Assembly: GCA_041394325.1 (NCBI GenBank)
Contig: JAWKIJ010000001.1
Coordinates: 1,116,001-1,180,000, forward strand
DNA: 64,000 nt
Reading direction: 5' to 3'
From: JAWKIJ01 sp041394325
Lineage (GTDB): Bacteria; Actinomycetota; Acidimicrobiia; Acidimicrobiales; Microtrichaceae
The notes under the pieces are model-generated. The model saw nothing but the letters and a program-made list of their open reading frames with translations. It was not told where the DNA came from and did no database searches. The translations under genes were made by a program, and so were the position numbers. Below are positions 1 through 8,826 of this stretch, piece after piece (position 1 is the first letter of the stretch; each line of letters opens with the position of its first letter).

Positions 1-113
1 CCGACGGCCGCGAGGCGCTCACGGGTCACCTGCCGGGACTCTCACCCCGGCAGGCGGTCGAGCGCCTCGACGCGGCGGTCGAGCGTCTGACCGGCGATTC
101 CGCCGTCTTGCGG
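1..113 (+). other. Open frame running into nuoD from the left edge
   Basis: The nuoD reading frame has no stop between the left edge and the first plausible nuoD ATG at 114. Translated in that frame it gives about 37 residues with an amphipathic, helix-like composition that looks like real protein. Gene order in complex I operons predicts the 3' end of nuoC here. Either nuoC and nuoD are fused, as in Escherichia coli NuoCD, or a nuoC stop was lost by an indel, or nuoD starts upstream of the window. The window is too short to decide. Confidence 0.4.
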
Positions 114-1322
114 ATGAGCGAGACCGAGGCCGAACAGCGTTCGGGCTACCAGCCCGAGAGTGACCGGATGGTCATGAACATGGGTCCCCAACACCCGTCG
201 ACCCACGGTGTGTTGCGTCTGGTACTCGAGATGGAGGGTGAGGTCGTCCGCCGCTCCAAGCCGGTGATCGGCTACCTGCACACCGGCATGGAGAAGACCG
301 GGGAGGAACTCACCTACACACAGGGCTGTACGAACGTCACCCGCATGGACTATGCGTCCCCCTTGTTCAACGAGCTCGTCTACTCGATGGCCGCGGAAGA
401 ACTGCTGGGGGTCGAGGTCCCGGAGCGTGCGCAATGGATCCGCATGCTGATGTGTGAGATGAACCGCATCGCCTCGCACATGCTGTTCATGGCGACCAAC
501 GGCATGGACCTCGGTGCCGTCACGATGATGCTCTACGGCTGGCGTGAGCGGGAGGAGGTGCTGCGCTTCCTGGAGATGGTCACCGGCCTCCGGATGAACC
601 ACAACTACATCCGCGTCGGGGGCGTGGCGGCGGACCTCCCCGACGGTTGGCGCGATGCTGCGCTGCGCATCCTCGACACGCTCCCGGGCCGACTGGACGA
701 GTTCGACACGCTGCTCACCGGTCAACCGATCTGGCGGGAACGCCTCCAGGGCGTGGGAGTGATCACCGCCGAGGAGGCGATCGCGCTCGGCGCCACCGGA
801 CCGATACTCCGCTCCACCGGTTTCGCATGGGACCTGCGCCGTGACGATCCCTACCTGCGCTACGACGAACTGGACTTCGACGTCATCGTCGGGTCATACG
901 GCGACTGCTTCGACCGGTACTCGATCCGACTGGCCGAGATCCACGAGTCGATCCGGATGCTGCACCAGATCCTCGACCGGATGCCCGCGGGTGATTACCG
1001 GGTCCAGGACAAGAAGGTCACGCCTCCACCGCGACTGCGCATCGACCAGTCGATGGAGGCGCTGATCCACCACTTCAAGATCTTCACCCAGGGAGTGAAG
1101 GTGCCCGAGGGGGAGGTGTACGTGGCCGTCGAGTCGCCCCGCGGGGAGTTGGGTTGCTATCTCGTCTCGGACGGTTCGGCGGTCCCCTACCGCATGCACA
1201 TCCGCGGACCGAGCTTCGTCAACCTCCAGACCCTGCCCCACCTGATGGCGGACTCACTGGTGGCCGACACCGTCGCGATCATCAGTTCCGTCGACCCGAT
1301 CATGGGGGAGGTCGATCGCTGA
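114..1322 (+). CDS. nuoD: NADH-quinone oxidoreductase subunit D (operon 1)
   Basis: 49-kDa-type subunit of the peripheral arm of complex I; with NuoB it forms the quinone-binding cavity near cluster N2. About 402 residues from ATG 114, the usual length. The N-terminal GPQHPSTHG loop carries the quinone-site histidine, and the protein ends in the family signature DPIMGEVDR. It has HTG at residues 56-58 (Thr57) where many NuoD proteins have HRG, so it lacks the arginine methylated in mitochondrial NDUFS2. The start is uncertain: no good Shine-Dalgarno precedes ATG 114, TTG 108 is possible, and the frame is open to the left edge. Its TGA overlaps the nuoE ATG (TGATG). Confidence 0.95.
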   Translation: MSETEAEQRSGYQPESDRMVMNMGPQHPSTHGVLRLVLEMEGEVVRRSKPVIGYLHTGMEKTGEELTYTQGCTNVTRMDYASPLFNELVYSMAAEELLGVEVPERAQWIRMLMCEMNRIASHMLFMATNGMDLGAVTMMLYGWREREEVLRFLEMVTGLRMNHNYIRVGGVAADLPDGWRDAALRILDTLPGRLDEFDTLLTGQPIWRERLQGVGVITAEEAIALGATGPILRSTGFAWDLRRDDPYLRYDELDFDVIVGSYGDCFDRYSIRLAEIHESIRMLHQILDRMPAGDYRVQDKKVTPPPRLRIDQSMEALIHHFKIFTQGVKVPEGEVYVAVESPRGELGCYLVSDGSAVPYRMHIRGPSFVNLQTLPHLMADSLVADTVAIISSVDPIMGEVDR

Positions 1323-1981
1323 TGGCCCGGCTCACACCGGACAACGAACGGCTGGCGCGGGAGATCGTCTCGCATTACCCGCGGCCGAAGTCCGCGACCA
1401 TTCCGCTGTGCCACCTCGCCCAGGAGCAGGACGGCTACCTCACGGACGATGCGATACGTCACATCGCCGAACTGGTCGGCGTGACACCGGCGGAGGTCCT
1501 CGGCACGGCGTCGTTCTACGAGATGTTCAAGCGCGACGAGGTCGGGCGCTACGTCGTCAACGTCTGTACCAACATCTCCTGCCAGTTGGTCGGTGGAGAG
1601 GAGCTCCTGGCCCACGCGGCGCAGACCCTCGGTGTCCCACCCGGCTCCACCACTCCCGACGGCATGTTCACGCTGGAGGATGTCGAGTGCATCGCTGCGT
1701 GCACCGAGGCCCCCGCCTGTCAGATCAACTACCGCTACTTCCACCGGGTCACCAACGAGGCCTTCGACGAGGTCGTCGCCGAGATCCGGTCGGGCCGTCG
1801 CGACGACATTCCCGACCACGGGACCCTCGGCCTCGTCCGTCAGCACATCCCCGAGGACCGCCGCGCCGGGATCCACCCGGTGGAGGGGCAGACCGAACCC
1901 GCGTACCTCGCGGCCGCTCGTGAGGCGGCCGAGCGTGCGGCCGGTGCCGACCCGACCGACGGAAAGGGAGCGCCCTCATGA
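1322..1981 (+). CDS. nuoE: NADH-quinone oxidoreductase subunit E
   Basis: 24-kDa-type subunit of the NADH dehydrogenase module, binding 2Fe-2S cluster N1a. 219 residues from ATG 1322, which overlaps the nuoD stop by one base. The thioredoxin-like ferredoxin ligands are present as C82-x4-C87 and C123-x3-C127. The last 50 or so residues are an Ala/Glu/Arg-rich extension beyond the ferredoxin domain. An upstream in-frame start is possible but would run through nuoD. The stop overlaps the nuoF ATG as ATGA, so the genes are probably translationally coupled. Operon 2 has no counterpart. Confidence 0.96.
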   Translation: MARLTPDNERLAREIVSHYPRPKSATIPLCHLAQEQDGYLTDDAIRHIAELVGVTPAEVLGTASFYEMFKRDEVGRYVVNVCTNISCQLVGGEELLAHAAQTLGVPPGSTTPDGMFTLEDVECIAACTEAPACQINYRYFHRVTNEAFDEVVAEIRSGRRDDIPDHGTLGLVRQHIPEDRRAGIHPVEGQTEPAYLAAAREAAERAAGADPTDGKGAPS

Positions 1982-3405
1982 GCGCCCAGACCACCGACGC
2001 GGCACTCCCCTGCAACATCGTGAGCTCCCGTTGGAGCGTCGAGGACGGCCACACGATCGAGGGCTACCGCCGGTCGGGCAGCTACCCCGGATACGAAGGT
2101 CTGGCCGCGGCGCTGGCCAAGTCGCCGATGCAGGTCGCCGACGAGGTGAAGGCGGCGACGGTGTTGGGGCGTGGAGGTGCCGGCTTCCCCGCTGGGGTCA
2201 AGTGGGGCTTTTGTCCACCCGGTGTGTGGCCGCGCTACCTCGTGGTGAACGGCGACGAGTCGGAGCCGGGCACCTACAAGGACCGGATCCTCATGGAGCG
2301 CGATCCCCACCAGCTGATCGAGGGATGCGTGATCGCCGCCTATGCGATCGGTGCGTCGCAGGTCTTCCTCTACGTCCGTGGCGAGATGGCCCACGCGCAG
2401 GAGCGAATCGCCTCGGCGCTCAACGAGGCCTATGCCGCGGGATACGTCGGGCGCAACATCATGGGTGGCGATTTCGGTGTCGACGTCGTGTTGCACTGGG
2501 GCGCGGGGGCCTACATCGTTGGTGAGGAGACCGCACTGATCGAGTCGCTCGAGGGCAACCGCGGGATGCCGCGCCTCAAGCCCCCCTACTTTCCCGCCGC
2601 GAAGGGCCTCTACATGAAGCCCACGGTCGTCAACAACGTCGAGACGCTGTCCAACCTCCCGTGGCTGATGGTGCACGGCGTCGAGCGCTACAAGCAGTAC
2701 GGCTCGGAGACCTCGCCGGGGACGAGGCTGGTCGCGTTGTCGGGCCACTTGAACCGGCCCGGAGTGTTCGAGGTGCCCCAGGGCCCGCCCACCTATCGTG
2801 AGCTGTTCTTCGACGAGCGCTACGGCGGTGGAATCCGTGACGGCCGGGAGCTGAAGATGTTCATCCCCGGTGGCGCATCCGCGCCGTGGTTCTTTCCCGA
2901 ACAGCTCGATCTGCCGCTGGAGGCGAAACCGGTGGGAGCGGCCGGTTCCATGCTCGGATCGGGGGCAATCGTCGTGATGGACGACACCACCGACGCGGTC
3001 ACCGCGTGTCTGAGGGTGGTGCGGTTCTTCGCCCGGGAGTCCTGCGGCAAGTGCACCCCCTGCCGTGAGGGGACGACCTGGGAGGAGCGGATCCTGCTGC
3101 GCATCGCCGACGGTCATGGGCGCCCGAGTGACATCGACCTCCTCCTCGACGTGGCCGACAACATCTCACCCGGGCCGTATCCCGTCGCCTCCTACGACGC
3201 GGCAGGGCTCGACGCCGTCCCGTTCCCACCGCGGCAGACCACCATCTGCCCACTCGGACCGTCGTCGGTGGCCCCCATCACATCGGCGATCCGCAGGTTC
3301 CGCCACGAGTTCGAGGCGAAGATCACTCGGCGGGACACGATCGAGGTGCTCGCTGCGCCTTCGGCGGCTTCGGGTGCCGCCCCGCTGAGCGAGGCCGTGA
3401 ACTGA
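1978..3405 (+). CDS. nuoF: NADH-quinone oxidoreductase subunit F
   Basis: 51-kDa-type NADH-oxidising subunit carrying FMN and 4Fe-4S cluster N3. 475 residues. The Gly-rich FMN/NADH motif GRGGAGFPAG sits at residues 64-73, followed by the family segments NGDESEPGT and GAGAYIVGEETALIESLEG. The cluster ligands are C356, C359 and C362 (ESCGKCTPCREG) plus C424 in TTICPLG. It overlaps nuoE upstream by ATGA and nuoG downstream by TGATG. Together with NuoE and NuoG it makes operon 1 a canonical NADH-fed complex I. Confidence 0.97.
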   Translation: MSAQTTDAALPCNIVSSRWSVEDGHTIEGYRRSGSYPGYEGLAAALAKSPMQVADEVKAATVLGRGGAGFPAGVKWGFCPPGVWPRYLVVNGDESEPGTYKDRILMERDPHQLIEGCVIAAYAIGASQVFLYVRGEMAHAQERIASALNEAYAAGYVGRNIMGGDFGVDVVLHWGAGAYIVGEETALIESLEGNRGMPRLKPPYFPAAKGLYMKPTVVNNVETLSNLPWLMVHGVERYKQYGSETSPGTRLVALSGHLNRPGVFEVPQGPPTYRELFFDERYGGGIRDGRELKMFIPGGASAPWFFPEQLDLPLEAKPVGAAGSMLGSGAIVVMDDTTDAVTACLRVVRFFARESCGKCTPCREGTTWEERILLRIADGHGRPSDIDLLLDVADNISPGPYPVASYDAAGLDAVPFPPRQTTICPLGPSSVAPITSAIRRFRHEFEAKITRRDTIEVLAAPSAASGAAPLSEAVN

Positions 3406-6003
3406 TGCCGGAGCCACCCAAGCCCATCGTCGTGGACACTCCGGTGACCCTGACCGTCGACGGGTCGGCCGTCGTCGCGCAGAAGGGTGAGCCGCTCATC
3501 GACGCCTGCGACCGGGCGGGCACCCACATCCCGAGGTTCTGCTACCACCCGCGTATGCACGCGGTCGGGATGTGTCGTATGTGCCTCGTCGAGGTTGATA
3601 CCGGCAGGGGACCGGCGCTCCAGCCGAGCTGCATGCTCGAGTGTGCCGACGGGATGGTCGTGCAGACCGAGACAGATCTCGTTCGCAAGGTGCAGGACGG
3701 CGTCCTCGAGTACCTCCTCCTCAACCATCCGCTCGATTGTCCGGTGTGCGACAAGGGTGGGGAGTGCCCGCTTCAGGACAACACCATGTCGTTCGGGCCG
3801 GGAGAATCGCGCTGGGTCGAGGAGAAGCGCCACTACCGCAAGCCCATCCCCATCTCGACCACAGTCAACCTCGACCGTGAACGTTGCATCCTGTGCGACC
3901 GGTGCACCCGCTTCGCGGACGAGGTCGCAGGCGACCCGTTGATCCACTTCATGGACCGCGGCGCGTTCACCCAGGTCAACACCTTCCCGGACGAGCCCTT
4001 CACGTCGTACTTCTCGGGCAACACCGTGCAGATCTGCCCTGTCGGTGCGTTGACGGCCGTGCCGTATCGGTTCAAGGCGCGGCCGTGGGACCTCGAGGAG
4101 GTCACCTCCACCTGCACCGACTGCTCGGTGGGGTGTCGTATCACCGTCCAGAGCTCGCGCAACCAGCTGCTCCGCTACAACGGGCTCGACGCCGATGCCG
4201 TCAACTGGTCGTGGTTGTGCGACAAGGGCCGCTACGGGTATGAGGCGGTGAACAGCGACGAACGGCTGCGCGGCCCTCTCGTCCGCCGCGACGATGGACT
4301 CGTCGAGGCCTCGTGGGCCGAGGCGCTCGATCGCACGGCCGCGATCGTCAAGGAGGGCCTCGACCGGAACGGCCCCGAGGGCTTCGCGGTTCTCGGTGGT
4401 TCGCGGCTCAGCAACGAATCCCTCTACGTGGGTGAAGCTCGCCAAGGGAGTGGTCGGGTCCGACCACTTCGACGCGCAACTCGGCGACGGTCTCCCCGCG
4501 GACGTCGTGGCAGGGATGCCGCGGGCGACGATCGACGATCTCTGCCGTCGGGGCGGAACGGTGATCTGGATGGGTCCCGATCCCAAGGAGTCGCTCGGAG
4601 TCCTGTTCCTCCGGCTCCGTCACGCGGTGCTCAACGACGGTGTGACCCTGATCGAGGTCGGACCCCACGCGACGGGGCTGTACGGTCTCGCGGCGCATCG
4701 GCTGATGCACCGTCCGGGTGAGGCGGCGGCGGTTGCGGCGGCCCTGCTCGGCACGAACACCGTCGCTACCGACGTGGCCGACGTCGACGCGGTCGCGTTG
4801 GACGCGGCGCGTCGGGCGCTCGCCGACGCGAGCGGACCGGTCACGGTTGCGGTCGGCCGGAGCTCGGTTGCCGACTCCGCGGGGACCGTCGTGGATGCAA
4901 TGGCACGCTTCGCGGAGGGTCTCCCCGGCGTGCGCTTCCTCTCCACGCTCCGTCGTTCCAACGTGCACGGAGCGATCGATCTCGGAGCGGCCCCGGGGTT
5001 GCTCCCCGGCCGGGTCCGACGCGCCGACGCCGAGGAATGGTTCGCTGCCCGGTGGGACCGGGTTCCCTCCTTCGACGGTGGCGGCGCGAGGGCCATCCTC
5101 GAGGCGGCCGCGTCGGGGCGGATCGACACCCTCGTGTTGCTGGGATGCGATCCGCTGACCGATTTCGTCGACCGTGACCTCGCCGAACGCGCCCTGATCG
5201 GCGCTCGCCACGTAGTGGCGGTCGACTTGTTCCCCTCGCCTTCGAACGCCCGTGCGGAGGTCGTGTTGGCGGCTGCCGGATTCGCCGAGCAGGGCGGGAC
5301 GACCACCAATCTCGAGGGCCGGGTCGCGGTGCTCGGGCAGATGGTCACGCCGACGGGTACGTCACGGCCCGACTGGACCATCGCCGACGACATCGGGCGT
5401 CGACTGGGTGCGGATCTCGGATGCGGTTCGCTCGATCGGATCACCCGGGAGATCGCCGGGTACTCGGTGGCACACCGGGGCCTGGACGAGGCGACGCTCG
5501 CTTCGGCCGGCCTCGAAGGCGTCACCGTCCCCCTTCCGGACGGACCGGCCGACGAGTCCCCCGCCGACGGAGTCGCCGACGGTGGTGGTGCCGACGAGGA
5601 CGACGCGGCCGAGGCCGTCGTGGAACAGTGCCCCCCGATGGTGTGCTTCGACGCGCCGTCACCGACACCGGTGCCGACGGTCGACGCCTACTCCTTCCGC
5701 CTCGTCGCCGAGCGCTCCATGTACGACGACGGTCGACAGCTGTCGCGGGTCCGTTCGTTGAGCGGACTCGCCGATGCGGCGACCCTCCGAATGCACCCGG
5801 CGGATCTCGACCGGGTGGCTCTGGGAGCCGAACGTGTCCGCGTCGGAGCGCACGGTCGCACCGTCGTCGTGGAGGTGCGACGGGATCCGACGGTCGCCCC
5901 GAGAACCGTGGTGATGGCCGTCGGTCACGACAACGCATCTCCCCATCAACTCATCGCGGCCGCCGACACCGTGTGTGCGGTCACGGTGGAGGCCGTCCGA
6001 TGA
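3405..6003 (+). CDS. nuoG: NADH-quinone oxidoreductase subunit G, interrupted by a frameshift
   Basis: 75-kDa-type iron-sulfur subunit linking NuoF to the rest of the arm. The N-terminal part (frame of 3405) has the 2Fe-2S ferredoxin cysteines, the His-ligated cluster segment HPLDCPVCDKGGECPLQD, a second 4Fe-4S site (RCILCDRC...CPVGAL), and an exact CxxCxxxCx27C motif (CTDCSVGC to WLCDK), the hallmark of the extra cluster N7. The molybdopterin-oxidoreductase-like part continues in the next frame, reading on as WVKLAKGVVGSDH. The shift lies at about 4425-4431 and corresponds to one extra or two missing bases. The repaired length, about 866 residues, is normal for the family. The first frame alone would end at 4721 in out-of-frame sequence. 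A sequencing indel is more likely than a dead gene. Confidence 0.93.
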
Positions 6004-7199
6004 TCGGGGTCGATCCGCTGCTGAACGCGCCGGGCGGAACCGCCTGGTTGATCATCCTGATCAAGGTCGTGGGAGCGTTCGCCGGCCTGATGGTCGCGGT
6101 GATGGGTGCGATCTGGTTCGAGCGCAAGCTCCACGCCGATTTCTCCAATCGACTCGGCCCGCGGGTGGCCGGACCCTTCGGGATGTTCCAGAGCCTGGCG
6201 GACGGAGTAAAGCTCTTCTTCAAGACCGACCTCCTCCCCGAGAACGCCGACCCGTTCGTGTTCCGGTTGGCTCCCTACCTGTCGCTCATCCCGGCATTCA
6301 TGGTCTTCATGATCGTGCCGATCGGCGGAGACTTCTCCCATGGGGGCTCCGGAACGGTGAAGGTCTTCGGCCATGACACCTTGATGCAGGTGATCGACCC
6401 TCAGATCGGGATCCTCTTCGTCCTGGCGCTGAGTTCGATCGCGGTCTACGGGATCATGTTGGCCGGCTGGTCCTCGGGATCGAAGTACCCGCTGTTGGGC
6501 TCGGTCCGGGCGACGGCGCAGATGATCTCCTACGAGGCGGCGTTGGGGCTCTCGCTGTTGTGCGTGTTGTTGAACTCCGGCAGCCTCTCGACCAACGCGA
6601 TCGTGCGCTCGCAGGCCACCTGGCAATGGAACCTCTGGGCGACGGGGCTTGTGCCCTTCGTCGTGTTCGTCATCGCCGCCACCGCCGAGATGAATCGCCC
6701 GCCATTCGACCTCGTCGAGGCCGAACAGGAACTCGTCGGCGGGTTCAACACCGAGTACTCGTCGATCCGTTTCGCGTTGTTCTACCTCGCCGAGTTCATG
6801 AACGTGATCACGATGTCCGCGGTGATCACCACCTTGTTCCTCGGCGGCCCGGTCGGGCCGACCTTCGGGCTCGACGGGTGGGCCGCCGACTACGTGCTGC
6901 CCTTCGTCTGGTTCTTCGTCAAGGTGTTCGCGCTGATCGTGATGTTCGTCCTGTTCCGCACGACCCTGCCCCGGTTGCGTTACGACCAGTTGATGGATCT
7001 GGGCTGGAAGTTGCTCATTCCGCTCACGCTCGCATGGTTCCTGATGTTGACCGCCTTCAAGGTCGGCGACAAACAGGGGTGGAACCCGCTGTCGACCGCG
7101 CTCGGAGCCTTGGCGGTGATCGGTGTGGGTGCCGTCGCGCTGGTGTCGGCGATTCGGGTCGCCCGGGCTCGCCGGCTCGCCGGGGAGGTGAATGCCTGA
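6000..7199 (+). CDS. nuoH: NADH-quinone oxidoreductase subunit H (operon 1)
   Basis: ND1-type membrane subunit that docks the peripheral arm and forms the entrance of the quinone tunnel. 399 residues from ATG 6000, overlapping the nuoG stop by ATGA; longer upstream readings would run through nuoG. It has about eight or nine hydrophobic segments, the early conserved stretch IWFERKLHADFSNRLGP, and the acidic quinone-site loop around EMNRPPFDLVEAEQELVGG, both diagnostic of NuoH. The stop overlaps nuoI by TGATG. Confidence 0.96.
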   Translation: MIGVDPLLNAPGGTAWLIILIKVVGAFAGLMVAVMGAIWFERKLHADFSNRLGPRVAGPFGMFQSLADGVKLFFKTDLLPENADPFVFRLAPYLSLIPAFMVFMIVPIGGDFSHGGSGTVKVFGHDTLMQVIDPQIGILFVLALSSIAVYGIMLAGWSSGSKYPLLGSVRATAQMISYEAALGLSLLCVLLNSGSLSTNAIVRSQATWQWNLWATGLVPFVVFVIAATAEMNRPPFDLVEAEQELVGGFNTEYSSIRFALFYLAEFMNVITMSAVITTLFLGGPVGPTFGLDGWAADYVLPFVWFFVKVFALIVMFVLFRTTLPRLRYDQLMDLGWKLLIPLTLAWFLMLTAFKVGDKQGWNPLSTALGALAVIGVGAVALVSAIRVARARRLAGEVNA

Positions 7200-7921
7200 T
7201 GGGTTACCTGGGTGGCTTCAAGGTCACGATGCGGAAGTTCCTCCACAACACCGACACGGGTCGGGTCGTCACCCGCGAGTACCGCGGCGGTGAGGGCGGC
7301 GAGGAGGACCGCAAGCGTGACAAGCCGGTCCGGATCCACGGCCGGCACGTGCTCAATCGCTATCCCGACGGGATGGAGAAGTGCATCGGCTGCGAGCTGT
7401 GCGCAGGGGTGTGTCCGGCGAAGTGCATCTACGTGCGCGGCGCCGACAACGACCCCGCCGAGCCGACCGCTCCCGGCGAACGCTTCGGGTTCGTCTACGA
7501 GATCAACTACCTCCGCTGTATCCACTGCGACCTGTGCGTCGAAGCCTGTCCCACGGAGGCGATCACCGAGTCGAAGTTGTTCGAGTTCAGCTTCACCCAG
7601 CGCCGCGACGCGATCTACACCAAGGCCGCGCTGCTCGTCGACGACGAGGGGATGCCCCGGAAGCTGCCGTGGGAGGACTGGCGCGACGGGGAGGACGAGA
7701 TGACCTCCGCTTGGATGCGTGCCACTTCCCCCAACGGTTCCGCGGCGTTCGAAGGTCAGGTCGCCTGGTCCGCCGAGCTGGGCTATGGCGTTCGTGCACC
7801 CGAAGGCGGCCAACCGCTCGAAGCGGCGGAGCGGGCCGAGGCGATCGCCCGTCGTGAGGCCGCCCGTCGCGAACTCCCCGATCATGATCCGGTGGACGAA
7901 GCGGGTGGGGGACACGACTGA
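7199..7921 (+). CDS. nuoI: NADH-quinone oxidoreductase subunit I (operon 1)
   Basis: TYKY-type 2x[4Fe-4S] ferredoxin subunit carrying clusters N6a and N6b. 240 residues, long for NuoI because of a C-terminal extension of about 80 Ala/Glu-rich residues and an acidic insert near residues 28-42. Cluster ligands are C62/C65/C68/C72 (CIGCELCAGVCP) and C107/C110/C113/C117 (CIHCDLCVEACP). ATG 7199 overlaps the nuoH TGA by one base. It is clearly different in length and insert structure from the 186-residue NuoI of operon 2. Confidence 0.96.
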   Translation: MGYLGGFKVTMRKFLHNTDTGRVVTREYRGGEGGEEDRKRDKPVRIHGRHVLNRYPDGMEKCIGCELCAGVCPAKCIYVRGADNDPAEPTAPGERFGFVYEINYLRCIHCDLCVEACPTEAITESKLFEFSFTQRRDAIYTKAALLVDDEGMPRKLPWEDWRDGEDEMTSAWMRATSPNGSAAFEGQVAWSAELGYGVRAPEGGQPLEAAERAEAIARREAARRELPDHDPVDEAGGGHD

Positions 7922-8523
7922 TGGTTGGGACCCAACTGGTACAGCAGGTGACCTTCGTCATCGCGGCGATGATCGCCATCGCGGGCGCGATCGGTGTGAT
8001 CGCGTTCCGCAACACCGTGCACAACGCGTTGTCACTCGTCGCCACCCTGTTCGGTGTCGCCGTGTTGTACGTGGCACAGGGTGCCTACTTCCTGGCCGCG
8101 ATCCAGGTGATCGTGTACGCGGGGGCGATCGTGGTGTTGTTCCTGTTCGTGATCATGCTGCTCGGCGTGGACCGGGTGGAGGCGCTTGCGGCCGAACGAC
8201 GCCCCGCAGTGGTCGCGGTCGGTTCGGCATTGGGTGCGAGCCTCGCGATCCTCGTGCTGGTCGCGGTGCTCGCCCGCGGCGCAACGCCCACCGGTGCGCG
8301 GTCGGTGGCGGCGGTCGTCGACGAGGCACGCGACATCGGGGTACTCGGCAGCCTCCTGTTCACGCGGTATGTCTTCGCGTTCGAGATCACATCGCTGCTG
8401 TTGACGATCGCGGTGGTCGGCGCGGTGGTCCTGAGCCGTCGTCCCGACGGCGAGCCCATCGACGCGGGGGAGTTCCCGGGCGACGACGAGCCGCTGGATC
8501 TCGGTGGAATGGAGTCCGAATGA
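7921..8523 (+). CDS. nuoJ: NADH-quinone oxidoreductase subunit J (operon 1)
   Basis: ND6-type membrane subunit. 200 residues with five predicted hydrophobic helices and the conserved third-helix stretch YAGAIVVLFLFVIMLLG, where the pi-bulge of ND6 lies. The C-terminal 35 residues are acidic and cytoplasmic. The ATG overlaps the nuoI TGA, and its own TGA overlaps the nuoK start. Confidence 0.94.
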   Translation: MVGTQLVQQVTFVIAAMIAIAGAIGVIAFRNTVHNALSLVATLFGVAVLYVAQGAYFLAAIQVIVYAGAIVVLFLFVIMLLGVDRVEALAAERRPAVVAVGSALGASLAILVLVAVLARGATPTGARSVAAVVDEARDIGVLGSLLFTRYVFAFEITSLLLTIAVVGAVVLSRRPDGEPIDAGEFPGDDEPLDLGGMESE

Positions 8524-8822
8524 TGTCGTCCAACGCGTATCTCGTGTTGTCCGCGGTCCTGTTCGGGATCGGCATCGCCGGTCTGCTCATCCGCCGGAAC
8601 CCGCTGGTCATGTTCATGTGCATCGAGCTGATGCTCAACGCGGTCAATCTCAGCTTCGTCGCCTTCTCCCGCTCGTTGAACGACGCCGCCGGCCAGGTGG
8701 TGGTCATGTTCGTCCTGGTGGTCGCGGCGGCCGAGGTGGTAGTGGGACTCGGCCTCATCGTGGCCATCATGCGTCGACGCCCCGGCGCGGATGCCGACGC
8801 GCTGTCGATGTTGAGGGGATGA
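8523..8822 (+). CDS. nuoK: NADH-quinone oxidoreductase subunit K (operon 1)
   Basis: ND4L-type subunit with three membrane helices, 99 residues. The conserved intramembrane glutamates used in proton transfer are visible in FMCIELMLNAVNLSF and in VVAAAEVVVGLGL. ATG 8523 overlaps the nuoJ stop; the adjacent in-frame ATG at 8520 is an equally possible start. Confidence 0.95.
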   Translation: MSSNAYLVLSAVLFGIGIAGLLIRRNPLVMFMCIELMLNAVNLSFVAFSRSLNDAAGQVVVMFVLVVAAAEVVVGLGLIVAIMRRRPGADADALSMLRG

Positions 8823-8826
8823 CGAA

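Noticed and set aside
192..3117. Long minus-strand open frames across nuoD-nuoF
   Set aside because: Antisense shadows of conserved complex I genes, caused by high GC third positions.
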